A DNA stretch of 64,000 nt from Actinoplanes sandaracinus (lineage in GTDB: Bacteria; Actinomycetota; Actinomycetes; Mycobacteriales; Micromonosporaceae): positions 116,187 through 180,186 of the forward strand of contig NZ_JASCTH010000015.1 in assembly GCF_030009775.1 (NCBI RefSeq). The letters run 5' to 3'. A program made the translations under genes and the position numbers. Positions 1-8,526 of the stretch are shown here, piece by piece (position 1 is the first letter of the stretch; each line of letters starts with the position of its first letter). The notes under the pieces were generated by a model that saw only the letters and a list, made by a program, of their open reading frames with translations, did not search any database and was not told the DNA's origin.

Positions 1-5
1 CGGGT

Positions 6-71
6 CCCCCCCCCCCCCACCGCGCGCCTCGTCTGGCGGCGGGGGGGGGGGGGGGGGGCCCCCCCCCCCCC
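6..71. repeat. C13, G18 and C13 homopolymer tracts
   Basis: Positions 6-18 are 13 C, 41-58 are 18 G and 59-71 are 13 C, just past the malate synthase stop. G18 next to C13 is a loopless palindrome. It could be a real GC tract or, more likely, unreliable sequence near a contig edge. No gene is seen in 1-80. Confidence 0.8.
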
Positions 72-80
72 GCCGATCGG

Positions 81-1628
81 TCAGTCGATGGAGTCGTAAG
101 CGGCGGTGGTGAGGAAGTCGGCGAAGTCGTCGGCGAGGGCCACCCGCTCGAACAGCTTGCGCGCGTCGTCATAACGGCCGGCGGTCCAGGCGGCGTCGCC
201 GACCGTCTCGCGGATCTTCGCGAGTTCCTCGTCCTCGATCTGCCCGACCAGTTCGGCGGTGATCGGCGTGCCGTCCTCGAGCTTCACCCCGTTGTGGATC
301 CACTGCCACACCTGGGACCGGGAGATCTCGGCGGTGGCGGCGTCCTCCATCAGGTTGTGGATCGCGACCGCGCCGTTGCCACGCAGCCACGCCTCCAGGT
401 ACTGCAGGGCCACATTGACGTTGTTGTGCAGGCCGGCCCGGGTGACCGCGCCGCCGGTGCCAGCCACGTCGAGCAGGTCGGCAGCGTCCACCGCGACGTC
501 CGGCCGCTTCTTGGCGAGCTGGTTCGGCTTGTCGCCGAGCACCCGGCCGAAGATCTCCGCACAGACCGGCACCAGGTCGGGGTGAGCCACCCAGGAACCG
601 TCGAAACCGTCGCCGGCCTCACGCTCCTTGTCCTCACGGACCTTGGTCAGGGCCACCTCGTTGACCGCCGGGTCGCGGCGGCTCGGAATGAACGCGGCCA
701 TCCCGCCCATCGCGAACGCGCCACGCTTGTGGCAGGTGGAGACGAGCAGTTCGGAGTACGCCCGCATGAACGGCGCCGTCATCGTCACGGCCGCCCGGTC
801 CGGCAGGATCATGTTCGGGTTGTCGCGGAAGTACTTGATGATGCTGAACAGGTAGTCCCAGCGGCCGGCGTTGAGCCCGGAGATGTGCGGCCGCAGCGCG
901 TGCAGGATCTCCTCCATCTCGAACGCGGCCGGAATGGTCTCGATCAGCACGGTGGCGCGGATGGTGCCGACCGGAATACCGAGGGCTTCCTGCGCGTGGG
1001 TGAACACGTCGTTCCAGAGGGCCGCCTCTTTGTGCGACTCCATCTTCGGCAGGTAGAAGTACGGGCCGGAGCCGCGTTCGAGCAGTTCCTTCGCGTTGTG
1101 GAAGAAGTACAGCCCGAAGTCGACCAGGGCGCCGACGGCCGGCTCGCCGTCGACCGGGAGGTGCCGCTCATCGAGGTGCCAGCCACGGGGCCGCATCACG
1201 ATGGTCGGGTACGGGCCGCCGTTCAGCTCGTACGTCTTCTTCTCGGTCTCCAGGGTGATGGTGCGCCGGATCGCGTCGTAGAGGTTCTGCTGGCCGTCGA
1301 CGACGTTCGACCAGTGCGGTGTGTTCGCGTCCTCCAGGTCGGCCAGCCACACCTTGGCGCCCGAGTTCAGCGCGTTGATCGTCATCTTCCGCTCGGTCGG
1401 GCCGGTGATCTCGACCCGCCGGTCCTGAAGGTCCGCCGGCGCGGGCGGGGCGGACCACTCGGCGGCACGAATGTCCGCCGTCTCCGCCAGGAAGCCCAGG
1501 GTGGCGCCGGCCGCGATCTCCGCACGGCGCGCGGCGCGCGCCTGGAGGAGCTCGTTACGGCGAGGCCGGAAGCGCCGGTTCAGGTCAGCGACGAACGCCA
1601 CGGCCTCGTCGGACAGGATCTCGGTCAT
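81..1628 (-). CDS. aceB: malate synthase A
   Basis: Malate synthase of the glyoxylate bypass condenses glyoxylate and acetyl-CoA to malate in the cytosol. The 515-residue length fits the A isoform (about 530). The family signature is visible as [14 protein letters not shown] near residue 250, with [14 protein letters not shown] just before it, which belongs to the acetyl-CoA and glyoxylate-binding TIM barrel. The ATG at 1628 follows a GAGAGGA ribosome site. The gene stands alone: isocitrate lyase is not in the window, and the next gene downstream lies outside it. A short inverted repeat at 1674-1690 sits in the promoter region. The identification is firm. Confidence 0.97.
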   Translation of the reverse strand: MTEILSDEAVAFVADLNRRFRPRRNELLQARAARRAEIAAGATLGFLAETADIRAAEWSAPPAPADLQDRRVEITGPTERKMTINALNSGAKVWLADLEDANTPHWSNVVDGQQNLYDAIRRTITLETEKKTYELNGGPYPTIVMRPRGWHLDERHLPVDGEPAVGALVDFGLYFFHNAKELLERGSGPYFYLPKMESHKEAALWNDVFTHAQEALGIPVGTIRATVLIETIPAAFEMEEILHALRPHISGLNAGRWDYLFSIIKYFRDNPNMILPDRAAVTMTAPFMRAYSELLVSTCHKRGAFAMGGMAAFIPSRRDPAVNEVALTKVREDKEREAGDGFDGSWVAHPDLVPVCAEIFGRVLGDKPNQLAKKRPDVAVDAADLLDVAGTGGAVTRAGLHNNVNVALQYLEAWLRGNGAVAIHNLMEDAATAEISRSQVWQWIHNGVKLEDGTPITAELVGQIEDEELAKIRETVGDAAWTAGRYDDARKLFERVALADDFADFLTTAAYDSID

Positions 1629-1673
1629 CGTTGACGATTCCTCTCAGTGTGGTTACTCCCCCGTACCGTAATC

Positions 1674-1690
1674 GAGCATTATTCATGCTC
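1674..1690. promoter_or_regulatory. 6-bp inverted repeat upstream of aceB
   Basis: GAGCAT-TATTC-ATGCTC is a perfect short palindrome in an AT-rich patch about 46 bases upstream of the aceB start. It could be an operator or part of the promoter. No regulator can be named. Confidence 0.3.
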
Positions 1691-1731
1691 TCCTCCGGTC
1701 CACCACTACCCGGATCCTGTGGTGTTCTTCT

Positions 1732-3072
1732 CTAAGAAACGTCCAGGAGACGACGGTGTGCCCGGCGGGCCTCAGCGGTCAGGGTGTCGGCGTCGGCGTT
1801 GACGAGCTCGCCCCGCTCGACCACCGGGCGGCCGCCGACCAGCGCGAGATCGACCCGGGCCGGAGGGCCGAAGACCAGAGCCGCGACCTTGTCATCGATG
1901 CCCTCGTGGCCCAGCCCGTCGAGTTTCCACAACACCAGATCGGCCAGCTTGCCCACCTCGATCGAGCCGAGATCGTCCTGCCGGCCCAGGCAGCGGGCCC
2001 CGCCCATGGTGCCCAGGCGCAGCGCCTCCCGGGCGCCCATCGCTTTCGGGCCCCCGCGCAGCCGCGCGGTGTAGAGCGCCTGCCGCATCTCGGCGCCGAG
2101 ATGCGAGACCTCCTGGGAGGCGGCGCCGTCAACCCCGAGCCCCACCGGTACGCCGTGGTCGAGCAACTCTCGGACCCGGGCCGAACCGGCGCCGAGACGG
2201 GCGTTCGAACTCGGGCAGTGCGCGACACCCGTGCCGGTGGCGCCGAGTCTGGCGATCGCCGAGTCGTCCAGGTGCACGCCGTGGGCCAGCCAGACGTCGT
2301 CGCCGAGCCAGCCGACGCGTTCCGCGTACTCCACCGGGGTGCAGCCGAACTGCTTGAGGCAGAACTCCTCCTCGTCGTCGGTCTCGGCGAGGTGGGTGTG
2401 CAGCCGGACCCCCTTGCGCCGGGCCAGCACCGCCGCCTCCTCCATCAGTCGGGTGGTGACCGAGAACGGCGAGCAGGGCGCCACCGCGATCTGCAGCATC
2501 GCGTCAGGTGACGGGTCGTGCCAGCGGTCGATGGCCGCCTCGGTGGCGGCCAGGGCCTCGTCGGTGTCCTCGACGACGTGGTCCGGCGGCAGGCCGCCGT
2601 CCTTACGGCTCAGGTCCATCGAACCGCGGGTCGGGTGGAACCGCAGGCCGATCGACCGCGCCGCCTCGATCTCCGCCGCCAGCACGTCGCCGCCGTCCCG
2701 CGGAAAGACGTAGTGGTGATCCATCGACGTGGTGCAACCGGAGAGCGCCAGCCAGCCCAGGCCCGCGCCGGCGGCCGCCCCGACGATCTCCGCGTCCAGC
2801 CGGCCCCAGATCGGGTAGAGCGTGGTCAGCCAGCCGAACAGGGTCTCGTCCAGCGCGAGGCCGCGGGTCGCCCACTGGTAGAGGTGGTGATGCGTGTTCA
2901 CCAGGCCGGGGGTGACCAGGCAGCCGGCGCCGTCTCGCCGGGGGCCTTCCCGGTCCGACCGGCCGGGTCCGACCGCGAGGATCCGGCCGTCGTCGCCGAC
3001 CACCACGTGACCGTTGGGGTACTCGGTGCCGGCCGCGTCGACCGTCGCGACGGTAACGTTCTCGATGATCAT
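1732..3072 (-). CDS. amidohydrolase, probable 8-oxoguanine deaminase
   Basis: Metal-dependent amidohydrolase of the guanine/8-oxoguanine deaminase (AtzB/TrzN) group, 446 residues. Visible motifs are the first metal site in NTHHHLYQWATRG near residue 60, HTHLAETDDEEEF in the middle, and the metal-ligand Asp region LGVDGAASQE towards the C-terminus. The likely reaction is deamination of 8-oxoguanine to urate. That fits its position as last gene of the urate-degradation operon: it would feed urate to the upstream urate oxidase. The ATG at 3072 is chosen because it overlaps the urate oxidase stop as TGATG. A GTG at 3084 would add four residues. Guanine deaminase or another s-triazine-type amidohydrolase is the alternative. 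Confidence 0.82.
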   Translation of the reverse strand: MIIENVTVATVDAAGTEYPNGHVVVGDDGRILAVGPGRSDREGPRRDGAGCLVTPGLVNTHHHLYQWATRGLALDETLFGWLTTLYPIWGRLDAEIVGAAAGAGLGWLALSGCTTSMDHHYVFPRDGGDVLAAEIEAARSIGLRFHPTRGSMDLSRKDGGLPPDHVVEDTDEALAATEAAIDRWHDPSPDAMLQIAVAPCSPFSVTTRLMEEAAVLARRKGVRLHTHLAETDDEEEFCLKQFGCTPVEYAERVGWLGDDVWLAHGVHLDDSAIARLGATGTGVAHCPSSNARLGAGSARVRELLDHGVPVGLGVDGAASQEVSHLGAEMRQALYTARLRGGPKAMGAREALRLGTMGGARCLGRQDDLGSIEVGKLADLVLWKLDGLGHEGIDDKVAALVFGPPARVDLALVGGRPVVERGELVNADADTLTAEARRAHRRLLDVS

Positions 3073-3932
3073 CACAGCCACCACTCCGCGCTCGCCGGGG
3101 GCGCGTCGTCGCGCGCCACAGTGCCTTCGATCAGTCCGTACGGCCGGTCGCCGGCGATGAACACCTCGTTCGGGTTCTCCAGCCCGAACGGCGACAGGTC
3201 GGCGAGATAGTGATGCTTGTTCGGCAGCGCCAGCCGCACCTCGGCCACCTCCGGACGGCTCTGGAGCACCTGAGCGCCCATCGCGTAGAGCGTCTGCTGC
3301 AACGAGTAGCTGTAAGTACCGGTGAACGCCGAGATCAGCGCTTCCAGCGCCCCCTCGAACGACTTCGCCCAGTCGGTGTCGTCACCGGCGTGCCGCCAGC
3401 GGGCATCAACCGCCGTCGCCAGGATCCGGTCGGTCACCGGTGGCAGGGTCGTGTAACCGTCCTGCACGAAGCCGTGGAACTCGGAATCCGTCGAGTTCAG
3501 CAGCACCAGGCCGGTGACACCGGAGACCACCTGCGTCGCCTCCTCGGTCACGGACACCACAGTGGTACGCACGTGGTCGGCCCGTTTCCGGAACGAGTGC
3601 GGCCCCAGCCTGTCCCAGGCGAACGACTCGACCGACACCTTCGCCCCGTGCACCTGCGGCTGGCTGCCGACGAAATGCCGGGCCAGGAGCAGGGCGAACG
3701 CCTCCGGCTCGCCGACGCCGTGTTCCTTGGCGAACGCGTACACCGTGTTCTTCATCGTGTCGGTCGGCAGGACACCGGAGTTGTCGCCGGTCAGGTGGGT
3801 CGCGGTCAGCTCGCCGGAGAGGGCGACACTGACGTTGAAGTCCACCAGACCGTGCGTGTCACCGTCTCGGTGCACCCGCACCAGACGGGTCTCCGCCTTG
3901 CCGTAGCGGTTCGGTCCGAGCACGATCCCCAC
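3072..3932 (-). CDS. uox: urate oxidase (uricase)
   Basis: Cofactor-free urate oxidase converts urate to 5-hydroxyisourate. The 286 residues match the usual length of about 290-300. The N-terminal YGKAETRLVRV segment and the family signature around LNSTDSEFHGFVQDGYTTLP (two T-fold domains) are visible. The start is the GTG at 3932, with GAGGGAG ten bases upstream. The open frame continues past this point, but that extension runs through uraH in another frame and has no uricase similarity. It lies 5 bases after the uraH stop and overlaps the next gene by one base (TGATG), so it is the middle of a coupled operon. Confidence 0.96.
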   Translation of the reverse strand: MGIVLGPNRYGKAETRLVRVHRDGDTHGLVDFNVSVALSGELTATHLTGDNSGVLPTDTMKNTVYAFAKEHGVGEPEAFALLLARHFVGSQPQVHGAKVSVESFAWDRLGPHSFRKRADHVRTTVVSVTEEATQVVSGVTGLVLLNSTDSEFHGFVQDGYTTLPPVTDRILATAVDARWRHAGDDTDWAKSFEGALEALISAFTGTYSYSLQQTLYAMGAQVLQSRPEVAEVRLALPNKHHYLADLSPFGLENPNEVFIAGDRPYGLIEGTVARDDAPPASAEWWL

Positions 3933-3937
3933 GGTCG

Positions 3938-4297
3938 TCAGCTCCCTCGATAGGTGGTGTAGCCGTACCGGCTCAGCAGCAGCGGCACGTGGTAATGACG
4001 GTTCGGATCGTGGACGTGGAAGGCGATCGTGATCTCCGGGAAGAAACAGTCGCCACCCAAATAGGGCTCCACGTAGAAGAAGAGGCGGTAACCGCCGGCC
4101 TGCCACTCGTGCAGCGCCACCTCGTAGCGCAGCCGGCCGTCGTCGTCGGTGCGACCCTCGGCGATCGTGGCCCAGCCGTCCGCGTCGCGGCGCTCCAGCC
4201 GCACGTAGACATCCCTGGCCGGGTCACCGGTCACCGTGTCCAGGATGTGCGTCGAGATCCGCGCATGGAACTCGGCCGCCACGCCGTCAGAGGGCAT
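3938..4297 (-). CDS. uraH: 5-hydroxyisourate hydrolase (transthyretin-like)
   Basis: Hydrolyses 5-hydroxyisourate to OHCU, the second step of urate breakdown. The 119-residue protein starts with the family hallmark ISTHILDTVTGDPARDVYVRLE and ends with the diagnostic YGYTTYRGS, the transthyretin-family C-terminal tetrapeptide YRGS carrying the active-site Tyr-Arg. The ATG at 4297 is preferred because it overlaps the uraD stop by 11 bases and begins just before the conserved domain; an upstream in-frame start would add a non-conserved Cys/Arg-rich stretch. Its neighbours catalyse the steps before (urate oxidase) and after (UraD). Confidence 0.96.
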   Translation of the reverse strand: MPSDGVAAEFHARISTHILDTVTGDPARDVYVRLERRDADGWATIAEGRTDDDGRLRYEVALHEWQAGGYRLFFYVEPYLGGDCFFPEITIAFHVHDPNRHYHVPLLLSRYGYTTYRGS

Positions 4298-4793
4298 CGA
4301 GCACCCGCTCCAGCCGGAGCAGCGCGATCTTGCGCAGCTCACCGGTCACGACGGCCCGCTCGGCCGCCTCGTCGTTGCCCAGCCGCTCACGTGCGGCGGC
4401 CAGGATCTCGGACTGGGTCCGGCCGCTCGCGAAGATCAGGAAGACGTGACCGAACCGGTCCTCATACGCCTTGTTGGCGGCGACCAACTCGGCCTTCGTC
4501 ACCTCGTCCGCGCTCTGCGCCGCCGCCGACTGCTCGGCACGCGACCAGGCGGCCTCCGTGGACTCCCCGGCGGCCCGCTCGCCGATCCGTGGATGCGCGG
4601 ACAGGCCCTGAAGCACCTCGGGCCAGCTCAGCTCACGGCCCGCGGCGTCAGCGGCGGCGAGGATCGCGGAACGGTCGGCATAGGGCCGCCCGGCGGCGAT
4701 CACCGCGCCCCAGGCCGGCGCCGCGCAGCAGGCGAGCAACCGCTCCTCCAGTTGCTTCGCGGGGAGAGCGTTGAAGGTCTCCACCACACCCAT
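4287..4793 (-). CDS. uraD: OHCU decarboxylase
   Basis: 2-oxo-4-hydroxy-4-carboxy-5-ureidoimidazoline decarboxylase completes urate conversion to S-allantoin. The 168-residue length is normal. The catalytic His is in LSAHPRIGER near residue 69, and the C-terminal half carries the family motif NKAYEDRFGHVFLIFASGR. The start at 4793 has a strong GAGGGGGTG ribosome site, and this is the first gene of the minus-strand operon uraD-uraH-uox-deaminase. The operon is divergent from hrpB across about 290 bases that contain paired DnaA boxes. No allantoinase gene is present in the window. Confidence 0.96.
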   Translation of the reverse strand: MGVVETFNALPAKQLEERLLACCAAPAWGAVIAAGRPYADRSAILAAADAAGRELSWPEVLQGLSAHPRIGERAAGESTEAAWSRAEQSAAAQSADEVTKAELVAANKAYEDRFGHVFLIFASGRTQSEILAAARERLGNDEAAERAVVTGELRKIALLRLERVLDAL

Positions 4794-4933
4794 CGGTCAC
4801 CCCCTCGTCAATGGCGCCCAGTCAAGCAGGCCTCGTACGCGACACGCACGGGCGGCCCGAAGAATTAACAAGGCTCGCTCGTCACGCCACCCTGCCACGA
4901 AAGCACGCCGGAAATCTCGCCCTCCGCCAGGCC

Positions 4934-4982
4934 TGTGGACAACGCCCGCGACCAGCCGTTATCTCTCGGACGGTTGTCCACA
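4934..4982. promoter_or_regulatory. inverted pair of DnaA boxes
   Basis: TGTGGACAAC at 4934-4943 and GTTGTCCACA at 4973-4982 form a perfect 10-bp inverted repeat. Each arm contains TTGTCCACA, a perfect match to the GC-rich actinobacterial DnaA-box form. They lie in the uraD/hrpB divergent region. Only two boxes are seen, so this is not a replication origin. DnaA-dependent regulation or titration is possible. Confidence 0.5.
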
Positions 4983-5083
4983 ACGCCGTTTCACCGCTGG
5001 TGAGGACCGCGATCCGCCCGCGATCTCCCCGTGATCATCCGGTGACCTGGCCCGCTGTGGGCGGCGACGAGAATGTCGGGGGT

Positions 5084-7888
5084 ATGGGCCAGACTTGGCG
5101 CGTGCTCATCCCCGCCGGTTCCCTGCCCGACCTCCCGGTCCGTCCCGTCCTGGCCGAGGTGGCCGCCACTCTGGCCGACGCCGGGGCGGCGGTCCTGGTC
5201 GCGCCACCGGGCACCGGCAAGACCACCCTGGTCCCGCTGGCGCTCGCCGCACCGGGTCACCGGGTGATCGTGGCCGAGCCACGCCGTGTCGCCGCCCGCG
5301 CCGCCGCCCGGCGGATGGCCACGCTGCTCGGCGAGCCGGTCGGCCGGCGGGTCGGCTTCGCCGTGCGCGGCGAGCGTCAGGTCTCCCGGGAGACGCTGGT
5401 CGAGGTGGTGACCACCGGTCTGCTGGTCCGCCGTCTGCAGGGCGACCCCGAGCTGGCCGGAGCCACCACCGTGATTCTCGACGAGTGTCACGAGCGTCAT
5501 CTCGACTCCGACCTGGCACTCGCCTTCCTGGTCGAGGTCCGGGCCGCGCTGCGCCCCGAGTTGCGGTTGCTCGCGACCTCCGCGACAGCCGACTCCGAGC
5601 GGCTCGCCGCGGTCCTCGGCGAGCCGGGCCACCCGGCGCCGGTCCTCACCGCGCACGCCCGCACCCACCCGGTCGAGGTGATCTGGGCGCCACCGGCCGG
5701 CACGATCACCCCGCCGCACGGCCTCCGGGTGGACCCGCGCCTGCTCGACCACGTGGCCGCGACGACCCGGCGGGCCCTCACCGAGGGCGACGGTGACGTG
5801 CTGGTCTTCCTGCCCGGCGCCCGCGAGATCGAGACGGTCGCCGGTCGTCTCGGCGGATCCGGCGTCGACGTGGTCACCCTGCACGGCCGTCAGGCCGGAG
5901 CGGCACAGGACGCCGCCCTGCGCGCCGGCCCGCACCGCCGGGTGGTGCTGGCCACCGCCGTCGCCGAGAGCAGCCTCACGGTCCCGGGGGTCCGCGCTGT
6001 CGTCGACGCCGGGCTCAGCCGGGTGCCCAGGATGGACCACGCCCGCGGCCTGGGTGCCCTGGCCACGGTGCCAGTGTCCCGGTCGAGCGCCGAGCAACGG
6101 GCCGGCCGGGCCGGCCGTGAGGCGCCCGGACGGGTCTACCGCTGCTGGTCACCGGCCCTGCATGACCGGCTGCCCGCCCAGCCGTCACCGGAGATCGCGG
6201 CCGCCGACCTCACCGGTTTCGCACTCGACCTGGCGCTGTGGGGCCATCCCGGCGGGCACGGCCTCGCCCTGCCCGACCAGCCACCGGCCGGAGCGCTCAG
6301 CGTCGCGACAGCGACCCTGCACGACCTCGGCGCGATCGACACCGACGGCCGGGTCACCTCCCGGGGCCGCGCCCTGGCCGGCGCCGGCCTGCACCCCCGG
6401 CTGGCCCGCGCCCTGCTCGACGGCGCGGCCACGCTGGGGGTGGCGCGGGCCGCCGAGATCGTCGCGGTCCTCGACGACGACCGCACCGCGACCGACGACG
6501 TGGTTACGGTGTGGCGCAACGCCCGCAACAGCAACGACTCCGGCTGGCGGGCCGAGGTCCGTCGCCTCACCCGCGCCGTCGACCGCGCCGGCGACCCCCC
6601 ACCCACATCCCCACCCACACCCACTGACCGCCCCGCCCGGCGGCACGAAGCGCAGCCAGCGAGAACGCGGCCAGCCGACACCCACACTCCAAAAACCCGC
6701 CGACACGAAGCGCAACCAACAGGAACACGGCCAGCCGACACCCACACCCCAGAAACCCGCCGACACGAAGCGCAACCAACAGGAACACAGCCAGCCGACA
6801 CCCACACCCCAGAAACCCGCCGACACGAAGCGCAACCAACAGGAACACGGCCAACCGACACCCACACCGCAGGAATTCCGCAGCAGGAGGGGCCGCCAGC
6901 GGGAGTGCGGCTGGCGGATGACCTGGCGGCAGGGCTGGTGATCGGGCTGGCCTATCCGGAGCGGGTGGCGCGGGTTCGGGAACCGGGCGGCCGGTCCTAC
7001 CTGATGGCCGGCGGCACCGCGGCCGAACTGCCCGCCGGAAGTTCGCTCGCCGGGGCATCATGGCTCGCTGTGGCAAGCGCCGACCGGCCCGCCGGAGCGC
7101 GGGTGGCCCGGATCCGCAGCGCCGCCCCGCTCGACGAGGAGACGGCACGCGAGGTCGCCGCGCCGTTGCTCGGCGACGCCACCGAGATCGGTTGGAACGA
7201 CGGCGACGTGGTGGCCCGGCGGGTGCAGCGGCTCGGCGCGATCACGCTGGTGTCGTCTCGGCTGGCCGACCCGGATCCGGTGCTGCTCCGAGCGGCGTTG
7301 GTCACCGGCCTGCGCCAGGAAGGGCTCGGCCTGCTCACATGGAGCCGGAACGCCGAGGACCTGCGGCGCCGGCTGGCCTTCGCGTGGGCGGCGATCGGCG
7401 AACCATGGCCGGACGTTTCCGACGCGGCTCTGCTGGAGAGCCCGGACGACTGGCTGGATCTCGGTTCGGCACGACGGCGGGCCGACCTCGCCAAGCTGGA
7501 CGTGGCCACGGGACTACGACGCCTGGTGCCGTGGTCAGTGGCCGGGCGGCTGGACGAGATCGCACCGGAGCGGCTGCCGGTGCCGAGCGGGTCGCAGGTG
7601 CGAGTCGACTACAGCGACCCGGAGGCGCCGGTGCTCGCGGTGAAGGTGCAGGAGGCCTTCGGCTGGAAGGAGGCGCCACGTCTGGCCGACGGCCGGGTTC
7701 CGGTCCTGTTGCACCTACTGTCGCCCGCCGGGCGGCCGGTGGCGGTGACCCGCGATCTCGGTTCGTTCTGGGTACAGGGCTACCCGCAGGTGCGTGCCGA
7801 GATGCGCGGCCGCTACCCACGGCATCCCTGGCCGGAGGACCCGACCACCGCCCAGCCCACCCGCCGCCTCAACCCCCGCTCCCGCTAA
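5084..7888 (+). CDS. hrpB: HrpB-type DEAH/DECH-box ATP-dependent helicase
   Basis: Superfamily 2 RNA/DNA helicase of the HrpB family. Walker A APPGTGKTTL lies near residue 42, DECHERH (Walker B) near 133, and the second RecA domain with QRAGRAGR near 340. An HA2-type and an HrpB C-terminal domain ending ...RYPRHPWPED follow. The protein is 934 residues against roughly 800-850 for the usual family. Most of the excess is an insertion of four 20-residue repeats (519-598) between the HA2 region and the C-terminal domain. The ATG at 5084 is chosen (GGGGG just upstream); GTG 5102 is also possible. It is divergent from uraD. The biological role of HrpB in actinobacteria is unknown to me. Confidence 0.93.
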   Translation: MGQTWRVLIPAGSLPDLPVRPVLAEVAATLADAGAAVLVAPPGTGKTTLVPLALAAPGHRVIVAEPRRVAARAAARRMATLLGEPVGRRVGFAVRGERQVSRETLVEVVTTGLLVRRLQGDPELAGATTVILDECHERHLDSDLALAFLVEVRAALRPELRLLATSATADSERLAAVLGEPGHPAPVLTAHARTHPVEVIWAPPAGTITPPHGLRVDPRLLDHVAATTRRALTEGDGDVLVFLPGAREIETVAGRLGGSGVDVVTLHGRQAGAAQDAALRAGPHRRVVLATAVAESSLTVPGVRAVVDAGLSRVPRMDHARGLGALATVPVSRSSAEQRAGRAGREAPGRVYRCWSPALHDRLPAQPSPEIAAADLTGFALDLALWGHPGGHGLALPDQPPAGALSVATATLHDLGAIDTDGRVTSRGRALAGAGLHPRLARALLDGAATLGVARAAEIVAVLDDDRTATDDVVTVWRNARNSNDSGWRAEVRRLTRAVDRAGDPPPTSPPTPTDRPARRHEAQPARTRPADTHTPKTRRHEAQPTGTRPADTHTPETRRHEAQPTGTQPADTHTPETRRHEAQPTGTRPTDTHTAGIPQQEGPPAGVRLADDLAAGLVIGLAYPERVARVREPGGRSYLMAGGTAAELPAGSSLAGASWLAVASADRPAGARVARIRSAAPLDEETAREVAAPLLGDATEIGWNDGDVVARRVQRLGAITLVSSRLADPDPVLLRAALVTGLRQEGLGLLTWSRNAEDLRRRLAFAWAAIGEPWPDVSDAALLESPDDWLDLGSARRRADLAKLDVATGLRRLVPWSVAGRLDEIAPERLPVPSGSQVRVDYSDPEAPVLAVKVQEAFGWKEAPRLADGRVPVLLHLLSPAGRPVAVTRDLGSFWVQGYPQVRAEMRGRYPRHPWPEDPTTAQPTRRLNPRSR
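6638..6877 (+). repeat. four tandem 60-bp repeats inside hrpB
   Basis: Units at 6638-6697, 6698-6757, 6758-6817 and 6818-6877 encode RRHEAQPTGTRPADTHTPET-like 20-residue blocks. Units 2 and 3 are almost identical in DNA and the outer two have diverged. They are less GC-rich (AAC, ACA, GAA codons) than the rest of hrpB and preserve its frame. Confidence 0.95.
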
Positions 7889-7992
7889 ACCGCCCCGCCC
7901 GCCGAAGCCCCGTTCCCGCTGCACCCCGCTCCCACCGAACGCCCCACTCCCGCTGAACCCCCACTCCCGCTGAACCCCCGCTTCCACCGAAC
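7874..7992 (+). repeat. 17-bp minisatellite across the hrpB stop
   Basis: Units of the type CCCCACTCCCGCTGAAC start inside the last codons of hrpB (the TAA lies in the first unit). They continue downstream with one degenerate unit around 7891-7907. Two units at 7942-7958 and 7959-7975 are identical. Confidence 0.8.
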
Positions 7993-8012
7993 CAACACCC
8001 GCGAAAAACTCA

Positions 8013-8051
8013 ACACCCGCTGTAGGTGTGGGATACACCCGCAGCGGGTGT
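8013..8051. terminator. nested hairpin between convergent genes
   Basis: ACACCCGCTG (8013-8022) pairs with CAGCGGGTGT (8042-8051). Inside it GGTGT (8025-8029) pairs with ACACC (8035-8039). On the minus strand it is followed by GAGTTTTTCG, so it can end the GGDEF-EAL transcript and may work in both directions. Confidence 0.6.
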
Positions 8052-8526
8052 CAGGTTTCACGGAGGGGATGGGCCCGCACGGGCTACACAACGCAAACCC
8101 CGGCCTTCTGGAGCCGCTTGGGCGATGGGCTGACGACAACGGAAGCGGAGGGCGGCAGGCCCCGGACCCAACCCCGGGTTGAGATGAGCCCGCTGCAACC
8201 GCGGCCCCCACAGGCAGCCAGCCCGTTTCCGCGCGGCGCGGGCATCGCAGGACACAGGCAAACCGAGACGTGACCCGGGGCGTGGGCAACCCGCGCGCGG
8301 CAGGCCGGGGCGCAAAACAGGCCCGGACGCCAGAAGCCCAGGACGCGGATAGGCCCGAGACGCGAGCAGACCGAGACACGAGCAGACCGAGACACGAGCA
8401 GGCCGGGGAGCTGCGTTCGAGCAGCGGGCACGCGGCGGGGCTGGGAGATCGGGGCTGGGCTGCGCGCGGGTCGCATGTAGGGAGGAGCCCGGATGACCCG
8501 GCGGTGGCGGTACCGGTCGGCCGGGC
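8052..8526. other. intergenic stretch without a gene
   Basis: Between convergent hrpB and the GGDEF-EAL gene. It holds short direct repeats (CAGACCGAGACACGAG twice near 8368-8400). The open frames here lack start context and family features. I see nothing else. Confidence 0.6.

Noticed and set aside
294-1634. Long plus-strand frame opposite malate synthase
   Set aside because: Typical high-GC antisense shadow; the malate synthase reading has clear family signatures.
4934-4982. Chromosomal replication origin
   Set aside because: Only two DnaA boxes, no AT-rich unwinding region and no dnaA/dnaN neighbours.
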